DNA of 64,000 nucleotides from Acidobacteriota bacterium. Its GTDB lineage: Bacteria > Acidobacteriota > Terriglobia > Terriglobales > Acidobacteriaceae. The stretch's first letter is position 1. The number at the start of each line of letters is the position of its first letter. The notes beneath the pieces are model-generated. The model searched no databases, was not told where the DNA came from, and saw only the letters and a list, made by a program, of their open reading frames with translations. A program made the translations under genes and the position numbers. Shown here piece after piece: positions 25,932 through 33,251 of this stretch. Location of the stretch: the NCBI GenBank assembly GCA_021778845.1, contig JAJYBU010000010.1:43619-107618 (forward strand), given 5' to 3'.

Positions 25932-26011
25932 CCAGAGAGTTTCGATGGCTTTGCCTCCGTTGGAACTGCCTCCCATAGAAAAGGGCCGCCCTGTTGCCGG
26001 GCGGCTCTTTT
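25932..26011 (+). ncRNA. Candidate small RNA, about 80 nt
   Basis: Transcription from the TTGACA promoter would start near 25932 and stop at an excellent intrinsic terminator: AGGGCCGCCC (25982-25991), loop TGTTGCC, GGGCGGCTCT (25999-26008), then TTTT. The body contains TGCCTCCG and TGCCTCCC, both anti-Shine-Dalgarno-like, as found in many trans-acting sRNAs. No convincing open frame exists inside. I recognise no known family. The remaining part of 26012-26220 holds nothing I can support. Confidence 0.5.
25982..26011 (+). terminator. Intrinsic terminator
   Basis: A 10-bp stem (one G-T pair) with a 7-base loop, preceded by AAAA and followed by four T residues. It ends the candidate sRNA at 25932 and could also catch read-through from the hypothetical gene at 24578. 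Confidence 0.8.
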
Positions 26012-26220
26012 GCGTTGTGGATAACGTGGGCGAAATTGTGGGAGAGGGATGTGTGAAGCGTGTGGCGAGCGAGCGTTGAGGTGCAGAGGTGAGGGGAGAT
26101 TTGAGCTTGATGTGTGCCGATGTGGAGCAGAGGTGAAGCCGTGGACGGAGTCGTCGATGCGGGGCGGGAGAGAGAAATTTTGCGGATGCAGTGATTGCCG
26201 ATAGAATGACGAAGGAGTTC

Positions 26221-26296
26221 GCCGACGTAGCTCAGTTGGTAGAGCAGCTGATTCGTAATCAGCAGGTCAACGGTTCAAGTCCGTTCGTCGGCTCCA
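26221..26296 (+). tRNA. tRNA-Thr (anticodon CGT)
   Basis: Acceptor arms GCCGACG (26221-26227) and CGTCGGC (26286-26292) pair fully. The D-loop (AGCTCAGTTGGTAGAGC), the anticodon stem-loop GCTGA-TTCGTAA-TCAGC and the T-arm GGTTCAAGTCC are all standard. Discriminator T at 26293 and an encoded CCA at 26294-26296. Reads ACG codons. Confidence 0.97.
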
Positions 26297-26315
26297 TAGA
26301 ATCTTTAAGGGTTAT

Positions 26316-26356
26316 AGGCCTTTCGTAGCGTGCAGGTGCTACGAAAGGCCTTTTGC
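26316..26356 (+). terminator. Intrinsic terminator after tRNA-Thr
   Basis: A perfect 14-bp stem, AGGCCTTTCGTAGC (26316-26329) and GCTACGAAAGGCCT (26338-26351), with an 8-base loop and a TTTT tail. Because the stem is symmetric and A-rich on one side it may also stop minus-strand transcription. Confidence 0.85.
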
Positions 26357-26481
26357 TTTTTTCACGCAATGGCTGTTTGAGTGGCTGTTTGAATTTCGAC
26401 CACGGTTAGGTTCAGCAGAGTCACGAGCCGCTCTATGACGGTGACGCCGATCGCGCTGCGGTGAATGATGCGGGGCCTGGA

Positions 26482-27270
26482 CTAACGGGCCATCCAGCCG
26501 CCGTCGACGGTGAGGACAGTGCCGGTGACGTAGTCGCTGGCGGGAGAGCTGAGGAAGAGTGCGGCTCCGGCGAGGTCCTGGGGCTGGCCCCAGCGGGCGG
26601 CGGGGATGCGCTCGAGGATCTGGCGGTTGCGCGTCTCGTCGGCCTGGAGAGCTTCGGTGTTGGTGGTGGCGAAGTAGCCGGGCGCGATGGCGTTGACCTG
26701 AATGCCCTTCGGAGCCCACTCGTTTGCGAGGGCTTTGGTGAGTTGGGCTACGCCGCCCTTGGAGGAGGCGTAGGCGGGGACGCGAATGCCTCCTTGAAAG
26801 CTGAGGAGGGATGCGATGTTGACGATCTTGCCGGTGGAGGATGAGAGGCAGAAGGCGGCCTTGCGGCGGAAGATGTCGCGGGCTACGAGCTGGGAGAGTT
26901 GGAAGACGCTGGTGAGGTTGACCTGCAGAACGGTCTGCCAGTCTTCGAGGGTGGTGTCCTCGGCGGGGGCGCGGGAGATGGTGCCAGCGTTGTTGATGAG
27001 GATGTCGATGTGGCCGAAGTGTTGGTGGACGGCGTTGAAGAGGGTTTCGGCACCGGCGGTGGTGGAGAGATCGGACTGGAAGGCGGCTGCGTTGGCACCG
27101 ATAGTGGCGGCGGTTTCGGCGGCGGGGCGGCGGTTGCCGTGGACTGCGACCTGCGCTCCGGCTTGTGCGAGTGCGATGGCGATGGCGGCGCCGAGACCGC
27201 TGGCTGCTCCTGTGACAAGGGCGACTTTGCCGTCGAGGCGGAAGAGTTCGAGGATGTTTCGGGTGGACAT
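26482..27270 (-). CDS. kduD: 2-dehydro-3-deoxy-D-gluconate 5-dehydrogenase (KduD-type SDR)
   Basis: KduD reduces 2,5-diketo-3-deoxygluconate to 2-keto-3-deoxygluconate in degradation of unsaturated uronates from pectin or similar polymers. The 262-residue short-chain dehydrogenase starts with LFRLDGKVALVTGAASGLG (cofactor motif TGxxxGxG), then NNAG, the catalytic Ser in IASLLSF and YASSK (Tyr and Lys). The ending DYVTGTVLTVDGGW is typical. The N-terminal LELFRLDGK pattern favours KduD over other SDRs. It is divergent from cupin and kduI, so the intervening 146 bases may hold shared control sites. Confidence 0.87.
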   Translation of the reverse strand: MSTRNILELFRLDGKVALVTGAASGLGAAIAIALAQAGAQVAVHGNRRPAAETAATIGANAAAFQSDLSTTAGAETLFNAVHQHFGHIDILINNAGTISRAPAEDTTLEDWQTVLQVNLTSVFQLSQLVARDIFRRKAAFCLSSSTGKIVNIASLLSFQGGIRVPAYASSKGGVAQLTKALANEWAPKGIQVNAIAPGYFATTNTEALQADETRNRQILERIPAARWGQPQDLAGAALFLSSPASDYVTGTVLTVDGGWMAR

Positions 27271-27416
27271 GAGGTCAACTTTACGTGGAGGGCAACAGCA
27301 AATGCAAAGCGCGAGCGGCGAAGGATGTGGGCGGGCCGCGCGAGGTGCGGGGACGAAGTGACGTGGCGGGTTGGATTCCTTATGCTGGGTAAGGCAGCAT
27401 CATGGAGGTTGCGAGG

Positions 27417-27962
27417 ATGGGATTGTTCGGAGTGGCAGCGAATGCGGTCATCTGGTCGGCACTGACGGCAGCGAGTGGGATGACGCCGACGAAGCAGGCT
27501 GCGGTGGTGCAGCCGCCAGCGGCTGTGCCGCCAAAGATACAGACTCAGCCTGAGGTGTTGAATCTTGATGCGTTGGCGGAGCAAGGCAAGGCGCTGCTGG
27601 AACAGGCGAAAGCAGGCAGTGGCAGCGCGGGGATTACGCTGGCGCACTACAACGGCCACTACACCATGTTGACGGCGCGCAGCAAGAGTGGAGGCGGCGA
27701 GCTGCATAAACGCTTCGCGGATTTTCTGATTGTGGTGGATGGCGAGGGGACAGAGTTGACGGGTGGGACAATGGTGGATGCGAAGGAGTTGCCGGGGGGC
27801 GAAGTGCATGGGACAGAACTGGAGGGAGCTACTCCGCATGCGTTGCACAAGGGCGACGTGATTCATATTCCGGCGGGGACGCCGCATCAGGCGATCGAAG
27901 CACCAGGGCAGACGATCATTATTTATGTGATCAAGGTGCAGGAGCCGGAGAGCAGTAAATAG
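27417..27962 (+). CDS. Exported cupin-domain protein
   Basis: The 181-residue protein starts at ATG 27417, with GGAGG eight bases upstream, and has a signal-like N-terminus and an Ala/Pro-rich linker. A single cupin barrel follows (about 70-175), with metal-binding candidates in HKRFADFLIVVDGEG and GDVIHIPAGTPHQ. Single-domain cupins next to uronate genes often bind sugars or act in their catabolism; the specific role is unknown. The kduI start lies 30 bases after its stop. Confidence 0.75.
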   Translation: MGLFGVAANAVIWSALTAASGMTPTKQAAVVQPPAAVPPKIQTQPEVLNLDALAEQGKALLEQAKAGSGSAGITLAHYNGHYTMLTARSKSGGGELHKRFADFLIVVDGEGTELTGGTMVDAKELPGGEVHGTELEGATPHALHKGDVIHIPAGTPHQAIEAPGQTIIIYVIKVQEPESSK

Positions 27963-27992
27963 TAGATGGTAGTGGAACGTAAGGAGCAGGGA

Positions 27993-28823
27993 ATGAAGAT
28001 TGTGCAGATGGCGGATGTGGTTCGGTATCCGAGGATGACGACTGCGGAGTTGCGCGAGACGTTTTTGCTGGAAGCGCTGTTTCGCGAGGGAGAGATTGAG
28101 ACGCGGTATGTGGACCTGGACCGCACGGTGATTGGCGGAGCGGTGCCGACGGACAAGGCGCTGACGCTGGAGACGCACCCTGAGTTGAGGTCGGATTATT
28201 TTCTGGAGCGGCGCGAACTGGGCGTGTTGAATGTGGGCGGCGAGGGCTCGGTGATGGTTGACGGGCAGACGTTTGCGCTGGGTAAGCTGGACTGCTTGTA
28301 TGTGGGGCGCGGCAGCAAGGTGGTGACGTTTGCAAGCGATGATGCGACGAAGCCGGCGGCGTTTTATCTGCTGAGCTATCCGGCGCATGCGGCGTATCCG
28401 ACGAAGCTGGCGAAGTTTGCAGAGTTGGAGCCGGTGCACCTGGGCTCTGAGGAGACGTGCAATAAACGGTCGATCTATAAGGCGATTTTTCTGGATGGCA
28501 TTCGCAGTTGCCAGTTGGTGATGGGATTTACGCTGCTGGCGAAGGGATCGAACTGGAACACGATGCCGCCGCATACGCATATGCGACGCAGCGAGGTGTA
28601 TTTTTACTTTGATGTGGATCCGTCGCAACGCGTGGTGCACCTGATGGGGCCGCCGGATGAGACGAGGCATCTGGTGTTGAGCGATCGCGACGTCGTGGTG
28701 TCGCCGGGATGGAGTATTCATGCAGGCGTGGGCACGCAGAGTTATGGATTCTGCTGGGGCATGGGCGGAGAGAACCAGCGGTATGACGATATGGATGCTG
28801 TGGCGATTGCTGGACTGAAGTGA
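27993..28823 (+). CDS. kduI: 5-keto-4-deoxyuronate isomerase
   Basis: KduI isomerises 5-keto-4-deoxyuronate to 2,5-diketo-3-deoxygluconate, the substrate of KduD next door. The 276-residue protein has the zinc-binding HTHMRRSEVYFYFD motif and GWGMGGEN-like ending (FCWGMGGENQRYDDMD). ATG 27993 is used because AAGGAG precedes it by six bases and family members begin at this point; an upstream open extension is not conserved. Length matches E. coli KduI (278). Confidence 0.95.
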   Translation: MKIVQMADVVRYPRMTTAELRETFLLEALFREGEIETRYVDLDRTVIGGAVPTDKALTLETHPELRSDYFLERRELGVLNVGGEGSVMVDGQTFALGKLDCLYVGRGSKVVTFASDDATKPAAFYLLSYPAHAAYPTKLAKFAELEPVHLGSEETCNKRSIYKAIFLDGIRSCQLVMGFTLLAKGSNWNTMPPHTHMRRSEVYFYFDVDPSQRVVHLMGPPDETRHLVLSDRDVVVSPGWSIHAGVGTQSYGFCWGMGGENQRYDDMDAVAIAGLK

Positions 28824-28886
28824 GCGGGGAGCGTGCGTAAGCATAGTGGCAAGGGCAACATGCGACTCTGACAAAGGATGACGATT

Positions 28887-29897
28887 ATGTCGAAGAGAAT
28901 TCGCTGGGGCGTTCTCAGCACTGCAGCAATCGGTATCAAAAAAGTCATTCCTGGCATGCAGAAGGGCCAGTATGTGAGTGTCACCGCGATTGCTTCGCGG
29001 GATCTTGCGAAGGCGAAGGAAGCGGCTACCACGCTTGGGATTGCGAAGGCTTATGGTTCGTACGAAGAGTTGCTCGCCGATCCGGATATTGATGCTATCT
29101 ATAATCCACTTCCAAACCAGATGCATGTTCCGTGGACGATTAAAGCTGCGGAGGCGGGCAAGCATGTGCTGTGCGAGAAGCCACTGAGCCTGACGTTTGC
29201 GGAGGCCGAGTCGCTGCTCGCGGTGTGTGCACGGACCGGCGTAAAGGTGGGCGAAGCCTTCATGATCCGAAGCCATCCGCAATGGCTTCGGCTGCGTGCG
29301 TTGCTCGACGAGGGGCGCATCGGGAAACTGCGTTCGGTCATGGGATTTTTCAGCTACTTCAATATCAACCCGGCGAACATTCGCAACCAGGTGGAGTGTG
29401 GCGGCGGTGCGTTGATGGATATCGGCTGCTACATGATTCATGCATCGCGCTTCTGCTTCGGCGAGGAGCCGAAACGCGTGGTCGCCAGCATTGACCGCGA
29501 TCCGCAGATGCATACGGACCGGCTCACGTCGGCGATTCTCGACTTTCCGAGCGGCCAGTCGATCTTTACGTGCAGCACGCAACTGGTGCCGTATCAGCGC
29601 ATCCACTTTGTTGGAACCCGCGGGCGCATTGAGATCGAGATTCCCGTCAACGCACCGATCGACCGGCCTACGCGCCTCTTCATCGACGATGGCAGCGATC
29701 TGTTTGGCGGTGGTGTGGTCACGGAAACTTTTCCGGTGTGCGATCAGTACACACTGCAGGGCGATGCCTTCTCGAAGGCTTTGCTGGAGGGCGGGGACGT
29801 TCCCGTGCCGGTGGAAGATGCCATCAAGAATATGGCGGTGATCGAGGCCATCTTTGACTCTGCTGCTTCAGGTAATTGGGAATGCCCGCGGCGATGA
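28887..29897 (+). CDS. Gfo/Idh/MocA family NAD(P)-dependent oxidoreductase
   Basis: The 336-residue protein has an N-terminal Rossmann fold (RIRWGVLSTAAIGIKKVIPGM), the EKPLS motif (HVLCEKPLSLTFAEAE, about residue 95) and a C-terminal catalytic domain with GGGALMDIGCYMIHASR. The family oxidises or reduces sugars and their derivatives. Position directly after kduI suggests a uronate or xylose-type substrate, which is inference. ATG 28887 fits the AAAGGA eight bases upstream better than ATG 28878, which overlaps it. Its stop overlaps the next gene. Confidence 0.87.
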   Translation: MSKRIRWGVLSTAAIGIKKVIPGMQKGQYVSVTAIASRDLAKAKEAATTLGIAKAYGSYEELLADPDIDAIYNPLPNQMHVPWTIKAAEAGKHVLCEKPLSLTFAEAESLLAVCARTGVKVGEAFMIRSHPQWLRLRALLDEGRIGKLRSVMGFFSYFNINPANIRNQVECGGGALMDIGCYMIHASRFCFGEEPKRVVASIDRDPQMHTDRLTSAILDFPSGQSIFTCSTQLVPYQRIHFVGTRGRIEIEIPVNAPIDRPTRLFIDDGSDLFGGGVVTETFPVCDQYTLQGDAFSKALLEGGDVPVPVEDAIKNMAVIEAIFDSAASGNWECPRR

Positions 29898-30424
29898 AGG
29901 CTCTGCCGCTGTCGAAGGTATATCAACTGCTCGAACCGGGGCCGGTGGTTCTGCTGACGACTGCGCAGAGGGACCGCGCCAACGTCATGACGATGACGTG
30001 GCACATGATGGTGGAGTTTGAACCGCCGCTGGTGGCCTGCGTTGTGAGCAACGCCGATTATAGTTTTGCAGCCCTGCGTGCAACGAAGGAGTGCGTGATC
30101 GCGATTCCGGCGCTGGAGCTTGCGCCTAAGGTCGTTGCCGTTGGTAACTGCTCGGGGCGGGATGTGGACAAGTTCGAGAGTATTGGCCTGACACCAGTGC
30201 CAGCAAAATGCGTGGCGCCACCGCTGGTGAGAGAGTGTTTCGCGAATCTTGAGTGCAGGGTTGTTGATACCCGACTCGTCAATAAATACAACCTTTTCGT
30301 TGTGGAAGTGCTCAAGGCGTGGGTGGATCCGGCACAAAAGAATCCAAGGACTATTCATCATCATGGATATGGCAAGTTTGTGGTTGATGGCGAAACGATT
30401 CAGTTGAACTCAAGGATGCCGTGA
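29882..30424 (+). CDS. Flavin reductase-like FMN-binding protein
   Basis: The 180-residue protein resembles the split-barrel flavin reductase group: PGPVVLLTTAQRDRANVMTMTWHMMVEFEPPLVACVV near the N-terminus and KYNLFVVEVLKAW later, matching FMN-binding proteins that reduce or carry flavin. The start could be ATG 29882 or ATG 29894; the latter forms an ATGA overlap with the oxidoreductase stop (TGA 29895-29897). The coupling suggests the two act together. Substrate unknown. Confidence 0.78.
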   Translation: MPAAMKALPLSKVYQLLEPGPVVLLTTAQRDRANVMTMTWHMMVEFEPPLVACVVSNADYSFAALRATKECVIAIPALELAPKVVAVGNCSGRDVDKFESIGLTPVPAKCVAPPLVRECFANLECRVVDTRLVNKYNLFVVEVLKAWVDPAQKNPRTIHHHGYGKFVVDGETIQLNSRMP

Positions 30425-30596
30425 TGGGATTTGGCGGGCTGGAGCAGGAGCCTGCTGGTCTCGGTGTGTCTCATGGCAGAAATAGATGTGCAGCGCGTCA
30501 CATTCCTTTGTGCGGTAATGGCGATATGCTCTGATGCGGCAAGCGTGGGGTGTCCTCTGAGGGATGCCCAAGGCTTTGTCTGGCTAAGGAGCGCAC

Positions 30597-32297
30597 GTGA
30601 GACAGGCGATCGGGGAATTTCTGCTGAGACGGCTTGAGGAAGTTGGCGTTCGCCATATCTTTGGTGTACCTGGCGACTACAACCTTGAGCTTCTGCAACA
30701 ACTGGAAGATCGGCGGCGGCCCGAGTGGATTGGCAACTGTAATGAGTTGAATGCCGCGTATGCAGCGGATGGCTATGCCAGGATGAATGGCCTGGGCGCG
30801 CTGTTTGTGACTGAGGGGGTCGGGGCGCTTAGTGCGATGAATGGGATCGCGGGGGCCTATTGCGAACATGTGCCGGTCATCTGTGTGTGCGGATCGATTC
30901 CGCAGGAGGCAATTGATTGCGGATGGCTGATGCATCACACGATGGCGGATGGGTCGCAGGACCGCTTCTATCGCGCGTTTGCTGAAGTGACCCTCGCGCA
31001 GGCGAGACTTACGCCGGAGAATGCTGTTGCCGAGATTGATCGGTTGATCCTTGCGGCCTGGCGTCAAAAGCTTCCGGTGTATATGGAGCTTCCATCCGAC
31101 ATGGGGTACGTCGAGATCGAAGTGCCGGAGGCGCCGCTGATGCTTTCGTATCCGTTGAGCGAGGAGGAAAGTCTCGCGCGATGCTGCGAGAAGATTGTGG
31201 CGCGGCTGCAACACGCGTCGAGACCGGTGCTGCTACTGGATATCGATGCTGACCGGTTTGGGGTAGAGAAGCAAGTCGCGGCGCTTGCAGATCGGCTGCA
31301 GCTTGCGGTTGCGACCATGCCGGGATCGAAGGGAATATTTTGCGAGCAATCTCCTTTGTTTGCGGGGGTATATTGCGGCGCGTGCAGTACTCCGACCGTG
31401 CGGGAGATGGTGGAGAGCAGTGACTGTTTATTGACGATTGGCTATCGCCGCGTCGATAGCACGTCTGGTATCTTCACGGATGATCTTCCGGGCAATACGA
31501 TTCATCTGCGGGGTCAATCAGTGTGCGTGGAGGAAGAGAGCTTTGAGGACGTCTTCCTCGGTGAGTTGCTTTCACGCCTTGTGGCGGAAACTGAGGTGAG
31601 GCCGAAGCGGCCTTGTGTTGTGGTTGAATCGACGCAAGCCGAGGCCTGCGTTAAGAGCCAGCGTCCGTTGAGCCAAAGAGAATGCTGGCAAGCGATGCAG
31701 CAGTTCCTGCAACCCGGAGACCTCTTGGTGGCTGAAAATGGCACGTCCGGCGCAGGTGTGGCTGGACTGCAGCTTCCGTGTCGATCGACGCTCATCACGC
31801 AGGCGGTGTGGGGCTCGATTGGGTACAGCCTGGGTTGCCTGCTCGGAACCCTGATGGCGGCACCCGAACGGCGGCAGATTCTGTTCATCGGTGACGGTTC
31901 ATTTCAGCTTACGGCGCAAGAGCTCTCGACTATGTTGCGACACGAGTTGAAGCCCTATATCTTCCTCATCAATAATCGCGGATACACGATTGAGAGAACG
32001 ATTCTTGGCCGCACGGCAAAGTACAACGACATTGCAAACTGGCGCTATACGGAGCTGGCCAAGTCAATGAGCCGCACGCAGGAGATCGAGACGTTCGTCG
32101 TCCATGACCGGCAGGAACTGGATGCGGTGCTCACGTCTACGCATCGGGGGATGGTCTTCGTTGAGTTGGTGATGGATCCCATGGACGCTCCGGTTGGACT
32201 GATCCGGGGGATGCGGGCCATCGCAAACCTCGATTATGGCCCGAGTGGACCTCAATGTGTGCGTGGGGCTCAAATCACGGAAGCTGAGGTGCGATAG
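30597..32297 (+). CDS. Thiamine-diphosphate 2-oxoacid decarboxylase (pyruvate/indolepyruvate decarboxylase type)
   Basis: The 566-residue protein fits the PDC/IPDC group. GVPGDYNLELLQQL has the catalytic Asp; GNCNELNAAYAADGYAR has the cofactor-activating Glu; MHHTMADGS has the two catalytic histidines. GDGSFQLTAQELSTMLRH binds ThDP-Mg, and NNRGYTIE supplies the last Glu. All residues expected of an active pyruvate decarboxylase are present. Products would be acetaldehyde or an aromatic aldehyde plus CO2. GTG 30597 has AAGGAG five bases upstream. The 172-base gap upstream suggests its own promoter. Confidence 0.85.
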   Translation: MRQAIGEFLLRRLEEVGVRHIFGVPGDYNLELLQQLEDRRRPEWIGNCNELNAAYAADGYARMNGLGALFVTEGVGALSAMNGIAGAYCEHVPVICVCGSIPQEAIDCGWLMHHTMADGSQDRFYRAFAEVTLAQARLTPENAVAEIDRLILAAWRQKLPVYMELPSDMGYVEIEVPEAPLMLSYPLSEEESLARCCEKIVARLQHASRPVLLLDIDADRFGVEKQVAALADRLQLAVATMPGSKGIFCEQSPLFAGVYCGACSTPTVREMVESSDCLLTIGYRRVDSTSGIFTDDLPGNTIHLRGQSVCVEEESFEDVFLGELLSRLVAETEVRPKRPCVVVESTQAEACVKSQRPLSQRECWQAMQQFLQPGDLLVAENGTSGAGVAGLQLPCRSTLITQAVWGSIGYSLGCLLGTLMAAPERRQILFIGDGSFQLTAQELSTMLRHELKPYIFLINNRGYTIERTILGRTAKYNDIANWRYTELAKSMSRTQEIETFVVHDRQELDAVLTSTHRGMVFVELVMDPMDAPVGLIRGMRAIANLDYGPSGPQCVRGAQITEAEVR

Positions 32298-32423
32298 ACG
32301 GGCGTCGTGCGGGCAGGAGTGGGGCTCTCGCGTGCGGGGAGTGGCGCCGGACTGAGCGATGCGGCGAGCCAGTGATGTGATCGCTCGCTGCCGCCTGCTG
32401 TGAAAACGGGGTACAATGTCGCC

Positions 32424-32774
32424 ATGCCACTGAGCGTAGCCATCGAAAAGCTGCCCGAGGGAACTGCCGTTGTTACGTTGTCGGGCGGGATGACCCTGGG
32501 CACGTCCCTGAAGATTGCGGATGCGCAGATCCATGCGGCCATTGAGGAAGGGATCACCCGGATGGTGATTGACCTGACGGGTGTGGAGTATGTGGATAGC
32601 GCCGGACTGGGGATGCTGGTGTATGTCTATGGCACGCTTGGGGAGAAGCATGGCGAGCTTCGCCTGTGCGGAGTTGCGCCCAGGGTCCAGTCCCTGTTTC
32701 AGATGACCAAGACGGATGTATTTCTGGCGATTGATGCGGACCGCGAAGAGAGCCTGGCTGCGCTGGCGAGATAA
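32424..32774 (+). CDS. Anti-sigma factor antagonist (STAS domain)
   Basis: The 116-residue protein is a lone STAS domain: beta strand VAIEKLPEGTAVVTLSG, then MVIDLTGVEYVDSAGLGMLVYVY with the phosphorylatable Ser in the DSAG motif, and a C-terminal helix. Such proteins bind anti-sigma factor kinases and are regulated by serine phosphorylation. No anti-sigma kinase or phosphatase is adjacent, so the partner must be elsewhere. ATG 32424 begins MPLSVAIEKL. Confidence 0.87.
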   Translation: MPLSVAIEKLPEGTAVVTLSGGMTLGTSLKIADAQIHAAIEEGITRMVIDLTGVEYVDSAGLGMLVYVYGTLGEKHGELRLCGVAPRVQSLFQMTKTDVFLAIDADREESLAALAR

Positions 32775-33251
32775 TTCGCGGGCGGCGACAAGCGACCCAC
32801 TATAAGACGAAAGTCCTCCTTGATTCAGGCAGGCTCTGGCATTGCGCGGGCAGCGCGACGGAGTCCGGCGACTGCTGCGAGCAGGCGAGATGCAGACGAT
32901 TCGCGGGTTGGAATTCAATTGCGCTTTTGCATAGAATCTATTATGTAAAACGCTTTAAGAAAAACTTGACAACCCTTGATCCAATCTAATAACGTCATCG
33001 CGTTCCGACGTTAATCCGTAGCCTGTCGCGCGGGTGAAGCGTTGCTTTTGCGTAGAGAGCACGACCGGCAGCCAATGTCCGGATCACGGGAAGAAGACGA
33101 TGGACGGATCCATTTGCAGCGCCAGATGGGTCGAATGTGCAACCCGGAGTCCCGCCGTTTGATGATGCAAGGTGTTTTGTATGCCTCGCGCGGCTGTGGA
33201 CACCGCATCCTCAACAAGTACTGTTGCGAAGTATGAGCAACTGAAAGCAGC
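32775..33251 (+). promoter_or_regulatory. Intergenic region before xylan operon, with LacI-like operator and promoter
   Basis: In this 477-base gap, TAAAACGCTTTA (32946-32957) is a CG-centred palindrome of the TAAANCGNTTTA type recognised by many LacI-family regulators. TTGACA follows at 32966-32971, with a TAATAA about 15 bases later (32987-32992), which could be the operon promoter with the operator just upstream of the -35 box. A 64-codon open frame at 33042-33236 has no support and is not annotated. Confidence 0.5.

Noticed and set aside
26357..26420. Integrase remnant next to tRNA-Thr
   Set aside because: A short minus-strand frame of about 20 codons is too brief and has no recombinase motif.
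26883..29606. A 907-codon minus-strand open frame over kduD, cupin, kduI and the oxidoreductase
   Set aside because: Its translation is Arg/His/Leu-rich low-complexity sequence and lies opposite clear genes, so it is a codon-bias shadow.
33042..33236. A 64-codon frame before the GH3 gene
   Set aside because: No ribosome binding site or motif, and it lies in the likely operator/leader region.
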